64,000 nt of DNA from Algirhabdus cladophorae (GCF_044772865.1 NZ_CP173029.1:2914001-2978000), one strand, 5' to 3'. Numbered from the stretch's first letter, positions 16,877 through 25,441 are shown. Notes: generated by a model from the sequence alone, not told the origin. Numbers and translations are program-made.

Positions 16877-18312
16877 AACTGCACTGTCACCCATTTGAGT
16901 TCGGTCATTGCCTCGAGGTCGGCGTCGGTGCCTTCTCGGCCCACGCCGCTTTCGCCATTGCCGCCAAAGGGCACATGGGCTTCGTCGTGGATTGTAGGGC
17001 CGTTGATGTGGCACATTCCGGCGTTAATGTTGCGGGCAAAGTGGAAGGCGCGGTCGATGTTTTTGGTAAAGATCGCCGAGGACAGACCGTATTCGCTGTC
17101 GTTGGCCTTCTCCAGACCTTCTTCATAACTATCAATAGGATAGATCGATGTGACCGGCCCAAAGGTTTCGGTTTTGCACACCGTCATTGTCTCGCTCACA
17201 TCGGTCAGCAACGTCGGCTGACAGCGGTTGCCTTCAAAGGCACCGCCGGCTGCCACATGCGCGCCTTTGGCCACGGCATCGGCGATGTGATCTTTGACCC
17301 GCTGGCGCTGACGCTGGGAAATAATCGGTGCGATCACCGTTGCCGGATCGCGCAGATCACCCATGCCAACTTTGCCTGCAATCATCGAAAAACGCTTGAC
17401 GAATTCATTGTAAATCGGCCGTTCCACATAGAACCGGCTGGAGCCGATACAGGCCTGACCGCCGAACATAAAGATCGAACGCGCAGCCAGCGGCATCACC
17501 GTGTCCAGATCCGCGTCGGCCATCACCAAGGTGGCGCTTTTGCCGCCCAACTCGAGGGTCGCTGGCGTCTTGTTTTTGGCGCAAATCTCGTTGATGTGCT
17601 GACCCACAACGGTCGAGCCAGTAAAAGTGACAAAATCCACATCCGCATGGCCGGTTAGGTCATCGCCGATCTCGACGCCAAGCCCTGTGACCACGTTGTA
17701 GGCCCCTGCTGGCACGCCTGCCTCTGCTACGATTTCCGCAAAAAGAATGCTCAGATGCGGGGCCATTTCCGATGGCAAATGCACCACTGTGTTGCCCACA
17801 GCCAGTGCGTTGGCCACCAGCCGCGTGGTTTTGATCAAAGGCACATTGAACGGCGTGATGACAGCGACGACGCCCAGAGGCTCGCGGATCGACATCGAGA
17901 ACGTGCCGGGCCGGTCGGACGGAATTGTCTCGCCGCGCACATTGCGGCACATGCCTGCGGCGGCGCGCAGCATTGTCAGGCCTTTGGTAAATTCGAACAT
18001 CGCCTTTTGCACAGGCGATCCGATCTCGTCTATCAAGCAATCGATCAGGTCTTTTTGGCGGGCCTCCATGATCTCTGCGATGCGCAAGAGCCAGCGCTCG
18101 CGCTCTGTTGGCGTGGTCTCTTTGTAATTGGTGAACGCCGCCTTCGCCGCAGCAACCGCTGCCCGAACATCCGCACCCGTTCCTTTGGCGGCATGCACGT
18201 AATGGCTGTCGTCCAACGGGTTCAAAACCTCGAACGTCTCCCCACCAGACGCCCCAACCCAAGCACCCCCAATGAAATGCTCTAGTGTTTTAATGTCTGT
18301 ATGACCGTCCAT
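16873..18312 (-). CDS. NAD(P)-dependent aldehyde dehydrogenase
   Basis: 479 residues from ATG at 18312, preceded by GAGGGGCACAGAA; an extension to 18417 would run through a palindromic operator and is rejected. ALDH hallmarks: TPFNVPLIKTTRLVANALAVGN, the general base E254 in LELGGKSA and the nucleophile C288 in GGQACIGSSR. Closest in style to vanillin, benzaldehyde and salicylaldehyde dehydrogenases, so an aromatic aldehyde is a reasonable substrate. First gene of the operon ALDH-GST-SDR-sulfatase-TAXI transporter, with three GATCCC palindromes upstream. Confidence 0.9.
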   Translation of the reverse strand: MDGHTDIKTLEHFIGGAWVGASGGETFEVLNPLDDSHYVHAAKGTGADVRAAVAAAKAAFTNYKETTPTERERWLLRIAEIMEARQKDLIDCLIDEIGSPVQKAMFEFTKGLTMLRAAAGMCRNVRGETIPSDRPGTFSMSIREPLGVVAVITPFNVPLIKTTRLVANALAVGNTVVHLPSEMAPHLSILFAEIVAEAGVPAGAYNVVTGLGVEIGDDLTGHADVDFVTFTGSTVVGQHINEICAKNKTPATLELGGKSATLVMADADLDTVMPLAARSIFMFGGQACIGSSRFYVERPIYNEFVKRFSMIAGKVGMGDLRDPATVIAPIISQRQRQRVKDHIADAVAKGAHVAAGGAFEGNRCQPTLLTDVSETMTVCKTETFGPVTSIYPIDSYEEGLEKANDSEYGLSSAIFTKNIDRAFHFARNINAGMCHINGPTIHDEAHVPFGGNGESGVGREGTDADLEAMTELKWVTVQL

Positions 18313-18404
18313 TTCTGTGCCCCTCTGCAGTGTCTGGAAGACGCGCCTTCTGGCCACGCCAGAAACGTCAAAGTCGTATTTCGGCAATTCCGCGCGCGCC
18401 GCGC

Positions 18405-18554
18405 TTTGGGATCCCAAAATAGAAAACCGACGTGCGTACGCCCCGACTCCCTCATCATTTCATTCAATAAACACAGCTTGAGGATCCCAAATCAAGGAAA
18501 AATTTTCCTAAAGCCACTAGTCCAGTAGAATCTTTTATAGCTTTGGGATCCCAA
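18405..18554. promoter_or_regulatory. Cluster of three TTTGGGATCCCAAA-type palindromes upstream of the ALDH operon
   Basis: Sites: TTTGGGATCCCAAA at 18405-18418 (perfect 14-base palindrome), TTGAGGATCCCAAA at 18478-18491, and TTGGGATCCCAA at 18543-18554. Centres are about 73 and 64 bases apart. They lie in the 418-base gap between the SDR gene ending at 18731 and the ALDH start at 18312, which holds no credible gene. The shape fits a GntR/FCD-type operator, and similar sites precede the alkylsulfatase/GST pair and dctP. Confidence 0.65.
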
Positions 18555-18730
18555 CATCCGAAGAAATGGGCTGAGATCATGCTTTGTCCACGTTCTTTCA
18601 GCAAGCTGTGAGACAAAGATCGCTTTGAGGATGGGACCCAACGGGTCACACTGCGCGTAACTTCGCGAAACCCAGTTGGGGATCAAGTATCACCTTGCCC
18701 GAACAGAAATAGAAGTCAGCAATAAAATCG

Positions 18731-19540
18731 TCATGCTGTTCCGCCTTTGTCTGGGCCAAGCATGACAGCCAAACCCAAAGCATCTGTCATATTGAACGCC
18801 CCCATGCCGCCGTCGATAGAAATATCGGCCCCTTTGAGCCAATGACTGTCCGGCGACAAAACGAAGGCCGCTATTTTCGCTACCTCTTCGGGTGTTCCGA
18901 CACGCCCAGCCCGCTCGACGTTTTTGGCCATTTGCATGCCAAAGGCCTTCTTGAAATCGTCAAGAATGCCTGTCGCAATCCCCCCCGGGCTGAGGGAATT
19001 GACCCGAATGTCGCGGTGCACCATCTCCTCGGTCATCGACAGGGTCCAAAGTAAAACAGCCTCTTTTGACAGGTTATAGGCCCGCGTTGGATCAATGGCT
19101 TCATCGTCGACAAACCGCGCGATCTGTTCCAATTGCTGCAATCCAGCGAGGCGTTTGATCTGATCAAGGTTGTTGTGCCATTTATGGCCCGCACGGGACG
19201 CCATGTTCACAAGCGACGCGCCCGCATTTAGATGCGGCATCATTGCCTGCGTAAAGCCCCGCGTGCCAGTAAAATTCACTTGCAGAATTTTCGCTGCTTG
19301 ATCCGCCACAGGTGGCAGACCCGCGTTGTTACACAACCCGTCCAACATCCAAGGTGTTGCCATAGCGGCGGAACGGATCGAAGCCTTATCAGCCAAATCC
19401 AGCGGGACAAAGTGATCGACATTCTCATACGTTTCGAGCAGATCATAGCCAACAACTCTGTTGCCTTGAGCCTTGAGGACTTGGGCCAAAGCCGCGCCAA
19501 TGCCACTGGCCACACCGGTAATTCCATATGTTCGTGTCAT
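18731..19540 (-). CDS. Short-chain dehydrogenase (3-alpha-HSD / coniferyl-alcohol dehydrogenase-like)
   Basis: 269 residues from ATG at 19540, preceded by GGGGAACGC. Nucleotide-binding TGVASGIGAALA at the N-terminus with GYDL after strand two (aspartate, NAD-type), LCNNAGLPP in the middle and the catalytic YNLSKEAV. The long insertion between VNMASRAG and the tyrosine (HKWHNNLDQIKRLAGLQQLEQI) is typical of the 3-alpha-hydroxysteroid/coniferyl-alcohol dehydrogenase branch. It follows galD by 36 bases and is the last gene of the dioxygenase-galBCD unit, so it may process a precursor or side product of the aromatic route. Confidence 0.83.
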   Translation of the reverse strand: MTRTYGITGVASGIGAALAQVLKAQGNRVVGYDLLETYENVDHFVPLDLADKASIRSAAMATPWMLDGLCNNAGLPPVADQAAKILQVNFTGTRGFTQAMMPHLNAGASLVNMASRAGHKWHNNLDQIKRLAGLQQLEQIARFVDDEAIDPTRAYNLSKEAVLLWTLSMTEEMVHRDIRVNSLSPGGIATGILDDFKKAFGMQMAKNVERAGRVGTPEEVAKIAAFVLSPDSHWLKGADISIDGGMGAFNMTDALGLAVMLGPDKGGTA

Positions 19541-19576
19541 GCGTTCCCCAAGTCTATGATCAATCAGCACCCTGCC

Positions 19577-20626
19577 CTAAAAGAGCAACCCATCCATTAG
19601 TTTGCGGGCCGTTCTGAGCACTTCTGCGCGTGTGACCATCCCGTTCTCCATATGCCCGACAACTGTCATTTCGCCCGTGGGATGCTCAATCGATAGTGCC
19701 TTGGGATCGCCTTCCGGCACTTGCGCAAGGTCGTGACCAACCGCCCCCAGCGTCAAACAGGCCGTCGCCACACTAACGGCCCCGAGCACGCCGATGGTCT
19801 TGTGGCAGCGGTGCGGGATAAAGGTTCGCGTGGAAATTGTACCACCTGCGCGGGGCGCGCTGACCAAGGTCATCTTGGGGACAGATTTCTGAGAAATATC
19901 GCCAAGGTTCATCATAGGGCCAGCCAATGTACGCAGTGTTTCCAGACGCTCGCGTAACGCGCTGTCGGCCTCTAGGGCGTCCGGCGCTTCGGCCCCTGTC
20001 AGGCCCAAATCAGCGGCGCGTATCACCACACAAGGCATGCCATTATCGATCAGCGTTACCTCTATGCCGTCTAAGGTATCACTTGGTGAACCCGTTGGAA
20101 AAAGGGCGCCACAAGTAGACCCCGCCGTGTCCCGAAATTCAATTGGCACGGCAGCCGCGCCGCCAGGCACGCCATCAATTTTCGCAGCCCCCTTGTAGCT
20201 GACCGCGCCATCAGGCGTCTGCACACGTGCTACGGCAATCTGCCCGGTATTTTCCATATAGATCGTAACAGGTGTTTCCCCATTGCGGGCCGCGACCAGC
20301 CCCCGCTCAATCGCAAATGGTCCAACCCCAGCAAGGATATTGCCGCAATTTTGCGCGTCCGTCACAAGCGGTTTGTCCACAAACACCTGCAAAAACAAGT
20401 AGTCGACATCAACGCCGGGCCTTTGGGATTTTTGGACAATGGCAGCTTTGGATGTCAGCGGATCCGCGCCCCCCATCCCATCGATTTGACGCGGGTCGGG
20501 GGACCCAAAAGCCTGCAACAAAAGACGATCGCGCTGCGTTGGATCCGTGGGCAAATCAGATGCTAGAAAATAGCCACCTTTAGAGGTTCCGCCGCGCATC
20601 CACATGACGCGCGTGCCGTCATTCAT
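19577..20626 (-). CDS. galD: 4-oxalomesaconate tautomerase (PrpF/AcnD-accessory family)
   Basis: 349 residues, PrpF superfamily, with the N-terminus RVMWMRGGTSKGGYFLASDLP and core GGADPLTSKAAIV, plus DAQNCGNILAGVGPFAIE containing the active-site-region cysteine. GalD/LigU interconverts keto and enol tautomers of 4-oxalomesaconate. Assignment is strengthened by its position: its ATG overlaps the stop of the GalC-like aldolase by 8 bases, and a GalB-like hydratase precedes that. Together the three convert 4-oxalomesaconate to pyruvate and oxaloacetate. A generic PrpF isomerase would be the alternative. Confidence 0.87.
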   Translation of the reverse strand: MNDGTRVMWMRGGTSKGGYFLASDLPTDPTQRDRLLLQAFGSPDPRQIDGMGGADPLTSKAAIVQKSQRPGVDVDYLFLQVFVDKPLVTDAQNCGNILAGVGPFAIERGLVAARNGETPVTIYMENTGQIAVARVQTPDGAVSYKGAAKIDGVPGGAAAVPIEFRDTAGSTCGALFPTGSPSDTLDGIEVTLIDNGMPCVVIRAADLGLTGAEAPDALEADSALRERLETLRTLAGPMMNLGDISQKSVPKMTLVSAPRAGGTISTRTFIPHRCHKTIGVLGAVSVATACLTLGAVGHDLAQVPEGDPKALSIEHPTGEMTVVGHMENGMVTRAEVLRTARKLMDGLLF

Positions 20627-21311
20627 AGGTCAGGCCTTTTTTGGCAAGGACCGGCCGGAAATCATAGATGTCCAAACCCAACTCACCAGCCGCAAAACGG
20701 CGACGTTTTTCATCCTCTGCATCGAGGCGCTTTTGTGTGGCGTCCATCACAGCAGGTGCATTTTCGCGAGGCACGACGCAAACGCCATCATCATCCGCCA
20801 CGACGATATCACCAGGATTAACGCCTACGCCTGCGCAAATAATCGGCACATTGACCGCGCCCAAAGTAGCCTTGATCGTGCCTTGGGCCGAGATAGCCGT
20901 CGACCAAACCGCAAAGCCCATCTTTCGCAGATCTCGGGTATCGCGGGTGCCTGCGTCGATGATCAAAGCCTTGCATCCGCGCGCCATCGCCGAGGTTGCC
21001 AGCAGATCGCCAAAATACCCCATATCGCAGGGCGATGTAGGGGCCAAAACAAGGATATCGCCCTCTTGCAATTGCTCAATCGCCACGTGGATCATCCAGT
21101 TGTCACCCGGCGGGGCTGAAATCGTCACAGCAGATCCAGCCGTGCCAAAATCCTGCTGAATGGGCCGCATCTTGGACGACATCAGGCCGGTGCGCCCTTG
21201 GGCCTCGTGCACTGTAGCAACCCCAGCTGACCCCAGCCTTTTGATGATGTCGGGGTCAGCACGTTCAATGTTTTGGACGACAACACCAGATCGCGTAGGG
21301 GGAATTGTCAT
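20619..21311 (-). CDS. galC: 4-carboxy-4-hydroxy-2-oxoadipate aldolase (HMG/CHA aldolase, RraA-like fold)
   Basis: 230 residues of the RraA/HMG-aldolase family (also called LigK or ProA). Typical are ATVHEAQGRTGLM, SAPPGDNWMIHVAIEQLQEGDILVL, the pyruvate/metal region GDLLATSAMARGCKALIIDAGTRDT and the C-terminal VPRENAPAVMDATQKR. It is a divalent-metal enzyme cleaving 4-carboxy-4-hydroxy-2-oxoadipate to pyruvate and oxaloacetate, and often 4-hydroxy-4-methyl-2-oxoglutarate. The start overlaps the upstream galB stop by ATGA and the end overlaps galD by 8 bases, so the three are tightly coupled. Confidence 0.9.
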   Translation of the reverse strand: MTIPPTRSGVVVQNIERADPDIIKRLGSAGVATVHEAQGRTGLMSSKMRPIQQDFGTAGSAVTISAPPGDNWMIHVAIEQLQEGDILVLAPTSPCDMGYFGDLLATSAMARGCKALIIDAGTRDTRDLRKMGFAVWSTAISAQGTIKATLGAVNVPIICAGVGVNPGDIVVADDDGVCVVPRENAPAVMDATQKRLDAEDEKRRRFAAGELGLDIYDFRPVLAKKGLTYE

Positions 21312-22045
21312 ACCAGCTCATCCACGGTTTGGGGAAAGACCATTTGGAAACCTTCGGCATGGGTGGCTTTGCGCCCCCCGGCCATTCCACCCGAATTTCT
21401 GCGGAAATGATTGCCCCGGTTTTCGGCGACATTGGTGTAATAATCCCAAAGGTGTTCTTGGCCTTGCATACATTCGATGGCAGCCCGCTTTTTATCCCAA
21501 ACCTCGGAGATATCGAGAAAAACGTTTGGTTTCCATTCCATTTGCTCGGTTTGGTGGGGTTCAAACAAGTAAAGCTGCGGCGCGCCCAGCACTTTTTGAC
21601 CGGGATTATGTCCCCATGCTTGGGCCATCATCCGACAGGTCAGCGCAAAGTCGGTCGTGTACATATGATCGGTATTATACGGGTCCCATTTCGAATGGCT
21701 CATCATCCACTTGGGCTGAACCGCGCGAATGACATCCACCATACGGTCTTGGGTCTCGCGCCCCAGATCCAAAGGGTAATCTCCTACATCAAAGAACTGT
21801 ATGTCATGCACATCCAAGGCGCTTGCGGCAGCCTCCGCTTCCTTGCGGCGTTCAGTTTTGACCTTATCAAGGGTCATGCCCTTTTGCTTCCACAGCTTGG
21901 CGCTTTCGCCCCGTTCTCCATAACTGAGACAAACCACAGTCACTTCGACGCCTTTGGATTGATGCAGCGCAATCGCCCCGCCACAGCGCCAGACAAAATC
22001 GGCAGAATGGGCACTGATCACGAGGGCTGTTTGGGGGTCAGACAT
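21308..22045 (-). CDS. galB: 4-oxalomesaconate hydratase, GalB type (PIG-L/LmbE fold)
   Basis: 245 residues from ATG at 22045, preceded by GGAG; an extension to 22096 runs into the dioxygenase gene. The zinc site of the PIG-L/LmbE fold is seen in SAHSADFVWRCGG (H13, D16) and in SHSKWDPYNTDH. From memory the pattern CLSYGERGESAKLW and EPHQTEQMEWKPNVFLDISEVWDKK strongly resembles the Pseudomonas GalB enzyme rather than sugar deacetylases. It hydrates 4-oxalomesaconate to 4-carboxy-4-hydroxy-2-oxoadipate, the substrate of the next gene product. Confidence 0.88.
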   Translation of the reverse strand: MSDPQTALVISAHSADFVWRCGGAIALHQSKGVEVTVVCLSYGERGESAKLWKQKGMTLDKVKTERRKEAEAAASALDVHDIQFFDVGDYPLDLGRETQDRMVDVIRAVQPKWMMSHSKWDPYNTDHMYTTDFALTCRMMAQAWGHNPGQKVLGAPQLYLFEPHQTEQMEWKPNVFLDISEVWDKKRAAIECMQGQEHLWDYYTNVAENRGNHFRRNSGGMAGGRKATHAEGFQMVFPQTVDELV

Positions 22046-22049
22046 GGCG

Positions 22050-23027
22050 CTAGATCTCCGTCTTATGGGGCGGTTTGGGCACAGGCGGCGTCCCATGCGT
22101 GTGGAAGCTTTCGATGGTTTTCAGCCCCCACGCCTGCCCCTTTTTGCGTTCTGTTTCCGTCCAAGTAACGGTTTCCCAGTCGGGCGCGAGGATCAACCGC
22201 GCACCCGCATTGGCCAACTCTACCCGGTTGCCCGCAGGTTCCCACACATACAGGAAAAAAGTGCCTTGGATTGCGTGTTTGTGCGGACCCGTTTCGATAT
22301 GGACCCCGTTTTCAAGAAAGATATCAGCGGCGCGTAGAATATCCTCACGCTGATCAACAGCATAGGTCACGTGATGAAAGCGGCCCTGCCCGCCACCGTG
22401 TTCTTCGGTACAAGCAAGATCATAGGTTTTGTTGTTGACCGTAAACCAACATCCCCCAAGGCGCCCGTTGTCCAACTGGATTTGCTCGGTGACGCGACTG
22501 CCAAGGCAGGTCACCATAAAATCGCGAAAAGCAGTGACATCGTCGGCCAGCAGGTTGAGGTGATCCAATCTGCGAGGACAGCAGCCACGCCCGTGATAGC
22601 GCTGTGCGAGGTTTTTCAGTGCCGGCGCTTCGTCCGGGGGGGCTTGATAGCGATTTGTGTCCCAATAAAGTTCAAAGATATGCCCAAAGGGATCTTCAAA
22701 ACGAAACGCACGGCCATGCCCCAAATCGCCCTCAACCCAGCCATGGGTCGTATAGGGAGAGGCTTCAATCGCGGTCACTCGGCGATCAAGGGCCGCCTGT
22801 GAGGCCACACGGTAGCCTATGTGGCCAACGCCTGTGGTCTTTGCTGCTGTAAGTTTCAGGGTGTGATATTCGTAATCATCGAAGGCGCGTAGATAGGTGC
22901 TGTCCCCTTGCTGGCCACTGATCGTGAGGCCGTAGACACGGGTAAAGAAGTCCAAGCTTTCGTCGAACCGATCCGTCAGGACCTCAACATGGCCCAAATG
23001 GGCAACGTCCGCGCAGTATTCGTCCAT
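22050..23027 (-). CDS. Type I (VOC-fold) extradiol ring-cleavage dioxygenase
   Basis: 325 residues from ATG at 23027 (GGGGGACAT upstream); a longer frame to 23336 would read through the hpd pseudogene region and is rejected. Two vicinal-oxygen-chelate domains: N-terminal VAHLGHVEVLTDRFDESLDFFTRV and C-terminal LDHLNLLADDV. The Fe(II) triad H156, H218/H219 and E270 (GNRVEL) is present, so it should be active. The family cleaves catechols. Because galB, galC and galD follow in the same unit, the expected ring-cleavage product is 4-oxalomesaconate or a precursor, which would make gallate or a methylated gallate a candidate substrate. Known gallate dioxygenases belong to the unrelated LigB-type family. 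Confidence 0.85.
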   Translation of the reverse strand: MDEYCADVAHLGHVEVLTDRFDESLDFFTRVYGLTISGQQGDSTYLRAFDDYEYHTLKLTAAKTTGVGHIGYRVASQAALDRRVTAIEASPYTTHGWVEGDLGHGRAFRFEDPFGHIFELYWDTNRYQAPPDEAPALKNLAQRYHGRGCCPRRLDHLNLLADDVTAFRDFMVTCLGSRVTEQIQLDNGRLGGCWFTVNNKTYDLACTEEHGGGQGRFHHVTYAVDQREDILRAADIFLENGVHIETGPHKHAIQGTFFLYVWEPAGNRVELANAGARLILAPDWETVTWTETERKKGQAWGLKTIESFHTHGTPPVPKPPHKTEI

Positions 23028-23048
23028 ATGTCCCCCAAACGATTCCCC

Positions 23049-23087
23049 TTGGGACAAATTATTTGGACAAAACAAACCTGTATACCG
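23049..23087 (-). promoter_or_regulatory. Possible promoter/operator upstream of the dioxygenase
   Basis: Two near-repeats, TTGGGACAAAT (23049-23059) and TTTGGACAAAA (23062-23072), lie just upstream of the dioxygenase start and are followed by CTGTATACCG around a GTATAC palindrome (23080-23085). They could be regulator boxes of a local promoter. The evidence is only the pattern. Confidence 0.25.
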
Positions 23088-23103
23088 TGAAATTACCCAA
23101 AAC

Positions 23104-23415
23104 CTAGCTGGCCTTATCAACACCGCGTTCAAGTTGATCGGCTTCGATGCTTTCAAAGAGAGCTTTGAACTTGCCTTCCCCAAAGCCATCGATGCCACCG
23201 ATCGTGGGCACCTCCATGGTTTTGTCGGTGCCGGTGTAGGGTGTCGCCCCATTTTTAACCGCGTGATCATAGGCGTGTTTGGTATCCACAACACGCCATG
23301 CCATGGACGGCGCACAGGGTCTATGGTCCTCGACAAACCGCATGGCGTGGCTATCTGGCGCGCTGTTGATCACATATGTGATGTCGCCTTGCTGCCAAAA
23401 TTCTATTTCCCGGTT
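23104..23415 (-). pseudogene. hpd: Internally deleted 4-hydroxyphenylpyruvate dioxygenase remnant
   Basis: About 100 codons in one frame joining two distant parts of HPPD. The first part reads IEFWQQGDITYVINSAPDSH, APSMAWRVVDTKHAYDHAV and GATPYTGTDKTMEVP, which is N-terminal-domain sequence. Directly after it, FGEGKFKALFESIE and ADQLERGV match the extreme C-terminus of HPPD. The whole middle, including the iron ligands and the second domain (roughly 200 residues), is missing, and the N-terminus is cut where the frame runs into the end of the TAXI permease gene. No start codon with a ribosome site is visible. It is a deletion relic of a tyrosine/homogentisate pathway gene. Confidence 0.82.
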
Positions 23416-25441
23416 AACCTGTCAGTTGTGCTGCTTTGCGCGCGCGAAATTGCAGCAAAATCACTGGGACCAACAACACGGCGCCAATGGCAAAGGTCAG
23501 CAATCCTGGTGCGATGAACAACAGCGACACCATGGCGATCCAATAGCGCTCGGGCTTGCCCATTGGTGCAATAAAGTAGCCAGAAAACGCAACGCCAAGC
23601 GATGCGATCCCCATCATGGCCCCAGCCAGTGTGATGGTGAAGGCGGCCCATGTGAACCCGTCTGCCACCAGCAACAGTGCAGGCGAATAAACAAAAACAA
23701 ACGGCACCAGTGCCTTGGCGATGCCCAACCGGAACGCAGTGTTGCCTGTCTTGAACGGATTGGATCCAGCGATCCCAGCCGCGGCATAAGCAGCCAGTGC
23801 AACAGGCGGCGTGATATCGGCCAAAACCCCGTAGTAGAACACAAAGAAATGCGCGACCAAAGGTTCTACACCAAGGATCTGAAACGCCCCGCCCGTGACC
23901 GACACCAAGATGATATAGGTTGCCGTGGTTGGCACCCCTGCGCCCATCACGATGCAGGCAACAGCCACCAAGACCAGCGAGAAAAACAGCGCCCATTGCT
24001 GCAAGTCAAAGTAGTTGAACAAAGGAAGGGCCGCAAAGAACGCAGCAAAATCATTGGCTGTGGTGATGACAATTGCACCAATGCGGAACCCCGATCCAGA
24101 CAGTGTGATGACACCAACGATGATCCCCACGCAGGCCGCCGCTGTCCCGATAGCAATTGTGTTACGCGCACCCGTGGCCAAGGCCTGATAGAGGTCTGGG
24201 AACGTGAGGCGATTGTTGGGTTTTAGAAAGCCGATAACGACGCAGGCGATGATTGCATAGACGCCCGCAAAATCAGGCGTGCGTCCCGAAAAAATCGCGT
24301 AGAGCAGGACAAACAACGGCACGACCGACATCCAGTGTTCCTTGAGCACCAGCAGTGCTTTGGGCAGTTCTTCGGCGCGCAGGCCGCGCAGGCCCAGCTT
24401 TTTGGCCTCTAGGTGGACCATCACGAAAATGCCAAAATAGTGCAGCAGCGCAGGAAACAGCGCCGCGGCCAGTACGTCGCGCAGGGGAATGTTCAGATAA
24501 TCCACCATGATAAAAGCCGCAGCGCCCATGACCGGTGGGGTGATCTGACCGCCTGTTGAGGCCGTGGCCTCGACCGCGCCAGAGAAATGCGGCGGATAGC
24601 CCACGCGTTTCATCGCAGGGATAGTCAGCGATCCCGTGGTCACTGTGTTTGCAATAGACGAGCCCGAGATCGACCCCATAAAGGCCGAGGCGCAAATCGC
24701 CACTTTGGCAGGTCCACCTGAATAGCGACCGGCGATGGCCGTGGCCAAATCGATGAACAGCGCACCAAGGCCAATGCGCGTCGCAAGAACGCCAAAGACC
24801 ACAAAAAGGAATACATATTTGGCCATCGCACCAATGGCGATACCGTAGATACCTTGAGATCCGTAAATCCCGTCGACAAAGCCTGCCCAAGACACACCGG
24901 CGTGGATCAAAGGCCCCGGCGCATAGCGGCCAAAGATAGCATAAAGCACGAAGATTAGCGCAATTGCAGGCAGCGTGGGCCCAATAGACCTGCGCGCCGC
25001 CTCAAGGGTGAACAGCAAAACAACAGACCCCATAAAGGTGTCCATCGTGTTGGGATTGCCCGCACGGGCAGCGGCCACATCCAAGGGCAACAGCGGCAGG
25101 TACATGGCGGCCGCAACCGCCAAAAGTGCCAAAACCAGATCGACGATATTCACACCGTCGTAACGATACCAAGTGTTTGCAGGCACCTCGAGGCTGCTGC
25201 TACGGCGCCATGAAAACAACAGAAACGTCAGGCCCAAAACAAAGGCCAAGTGCACGCCAAAGCGCATCAATTCATTCGTCGTGCCAAAGCCAGATTGATA
25301 AATGTGATAGAGGGTCATTGCCACCAAGGCCGCCGAAATCACCATGCCTGCCTTGGCCCCGGTGGGTCGGAATGCAGACTCGGAATCGTATTTGCGCTCA
25401 ATGGCGGCAAGCTCTTCTTGACTTAGCTCTTGGTCGCTCAT
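23414..25441 (-). CDS. TRAP transporter fused permease (TAXI-type)
   Basis: 675 residues, hydrophobic throughout. Family motifs are clear: ASAFMGSISGSSIANTVTTGSLTIPAM, VEATASTGGQITPPVMGAAAFIM and MGAGVPTTATYIILVS. It is the inner-membrane partner of the TAXI binding protein encoded upstream (25524-26531). The hpd remnant and then the dioxygenase-galBCD genes follow in the same direction, so this transporter may import the aromatic acid they degrade (inference from position). Distinct in sequence and length from the other TAXI permease at 9978-12341. Confidence 0.92.
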   Translation of the reverse strand: MSDQELSQEELAAIERKYDSESAFRPTGAKAGMVISAALVAMTLYHIYQSGFGTTNELMRFGVHLAFVLGLTFLLFSWRRSSSLEVPANTWYRYDGVNIVDLVLALLAVAAAMYLPLLPLDVAAARAGNPNTMDTFMGSVVLLFTLEAARRSIGPTLPAIALIFVLYAIFGRYAPGPLIHAGVSWAGFVDGIYGSQGIYGIAIGAMAKYVFLFVVFGVLATRIGLGALFIDLATAIAGRYSGGPAKVAICASAFMGSISGSSIANTVTTGSLTIPAMKRVGYPPHFSGAVEATASTGGQITPPVMGAAAFIMVDYLNIPLRDVLAAALFPALLHYFGIFVMVHLEAKKLGLRGLRAEELPKALLVLKEHWMSVVPLFVLLYAIFSGRTPDFAGVYAIIACVVIGFLKPNNRLTFPDLYQALATGARNTIAIGTAAACVGIIVGVITLSGSGFRIGAIVITTANDFAAFFAALPLFNYFDLQQWALFFSLVLVAVACIVMGAGVPTTATYIILVSVTGGAFQILGVEPLVAHFFVFYYGVLADITPPVALAAYAAAGIAGSNPFKTGNTAFRLGIAKALVPFVFVYSPALLLVADGFTWAAFTITLAGAMMGIASLGVAFSGYFIAPMGKPERYWIAMVSLLFIAPGLLTFAIGAVLLVPVILLQFRARKAAQLTG

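Noticed and set aside
16877..17014. Upstream extension of the LigF-like GST gene
   Set aside because: The extension lies inside the aldehyde dehydrogenase gene and is arginine-rich shadow sequence; the ATGA-overlap start at 16876 is better.
18313..18417. N-terminal extension of the aldehyde dehydrogenase
   Set aside because: It would pass through the perfect TTTGGGATCCCAAA palindrome, adds a non-homologous leader, and a good ribosome site precedes the ATG at 18312.
21308..22045. Annotation as a generic PIG-L/LmbE sugar deacetylase
   Set aside because: Specific GalB-like segments and the overlapping galC and galD genes make 4-oxalomesaconate hydratase the better call.
23028..23336. 100-residue N-terminal extension of the VOC dioxygenase
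   Set aside because: It overlaps the hpd relic in another frame and lacks any dioxygenase-like sequence; the start at 23027 has a ribosome site.
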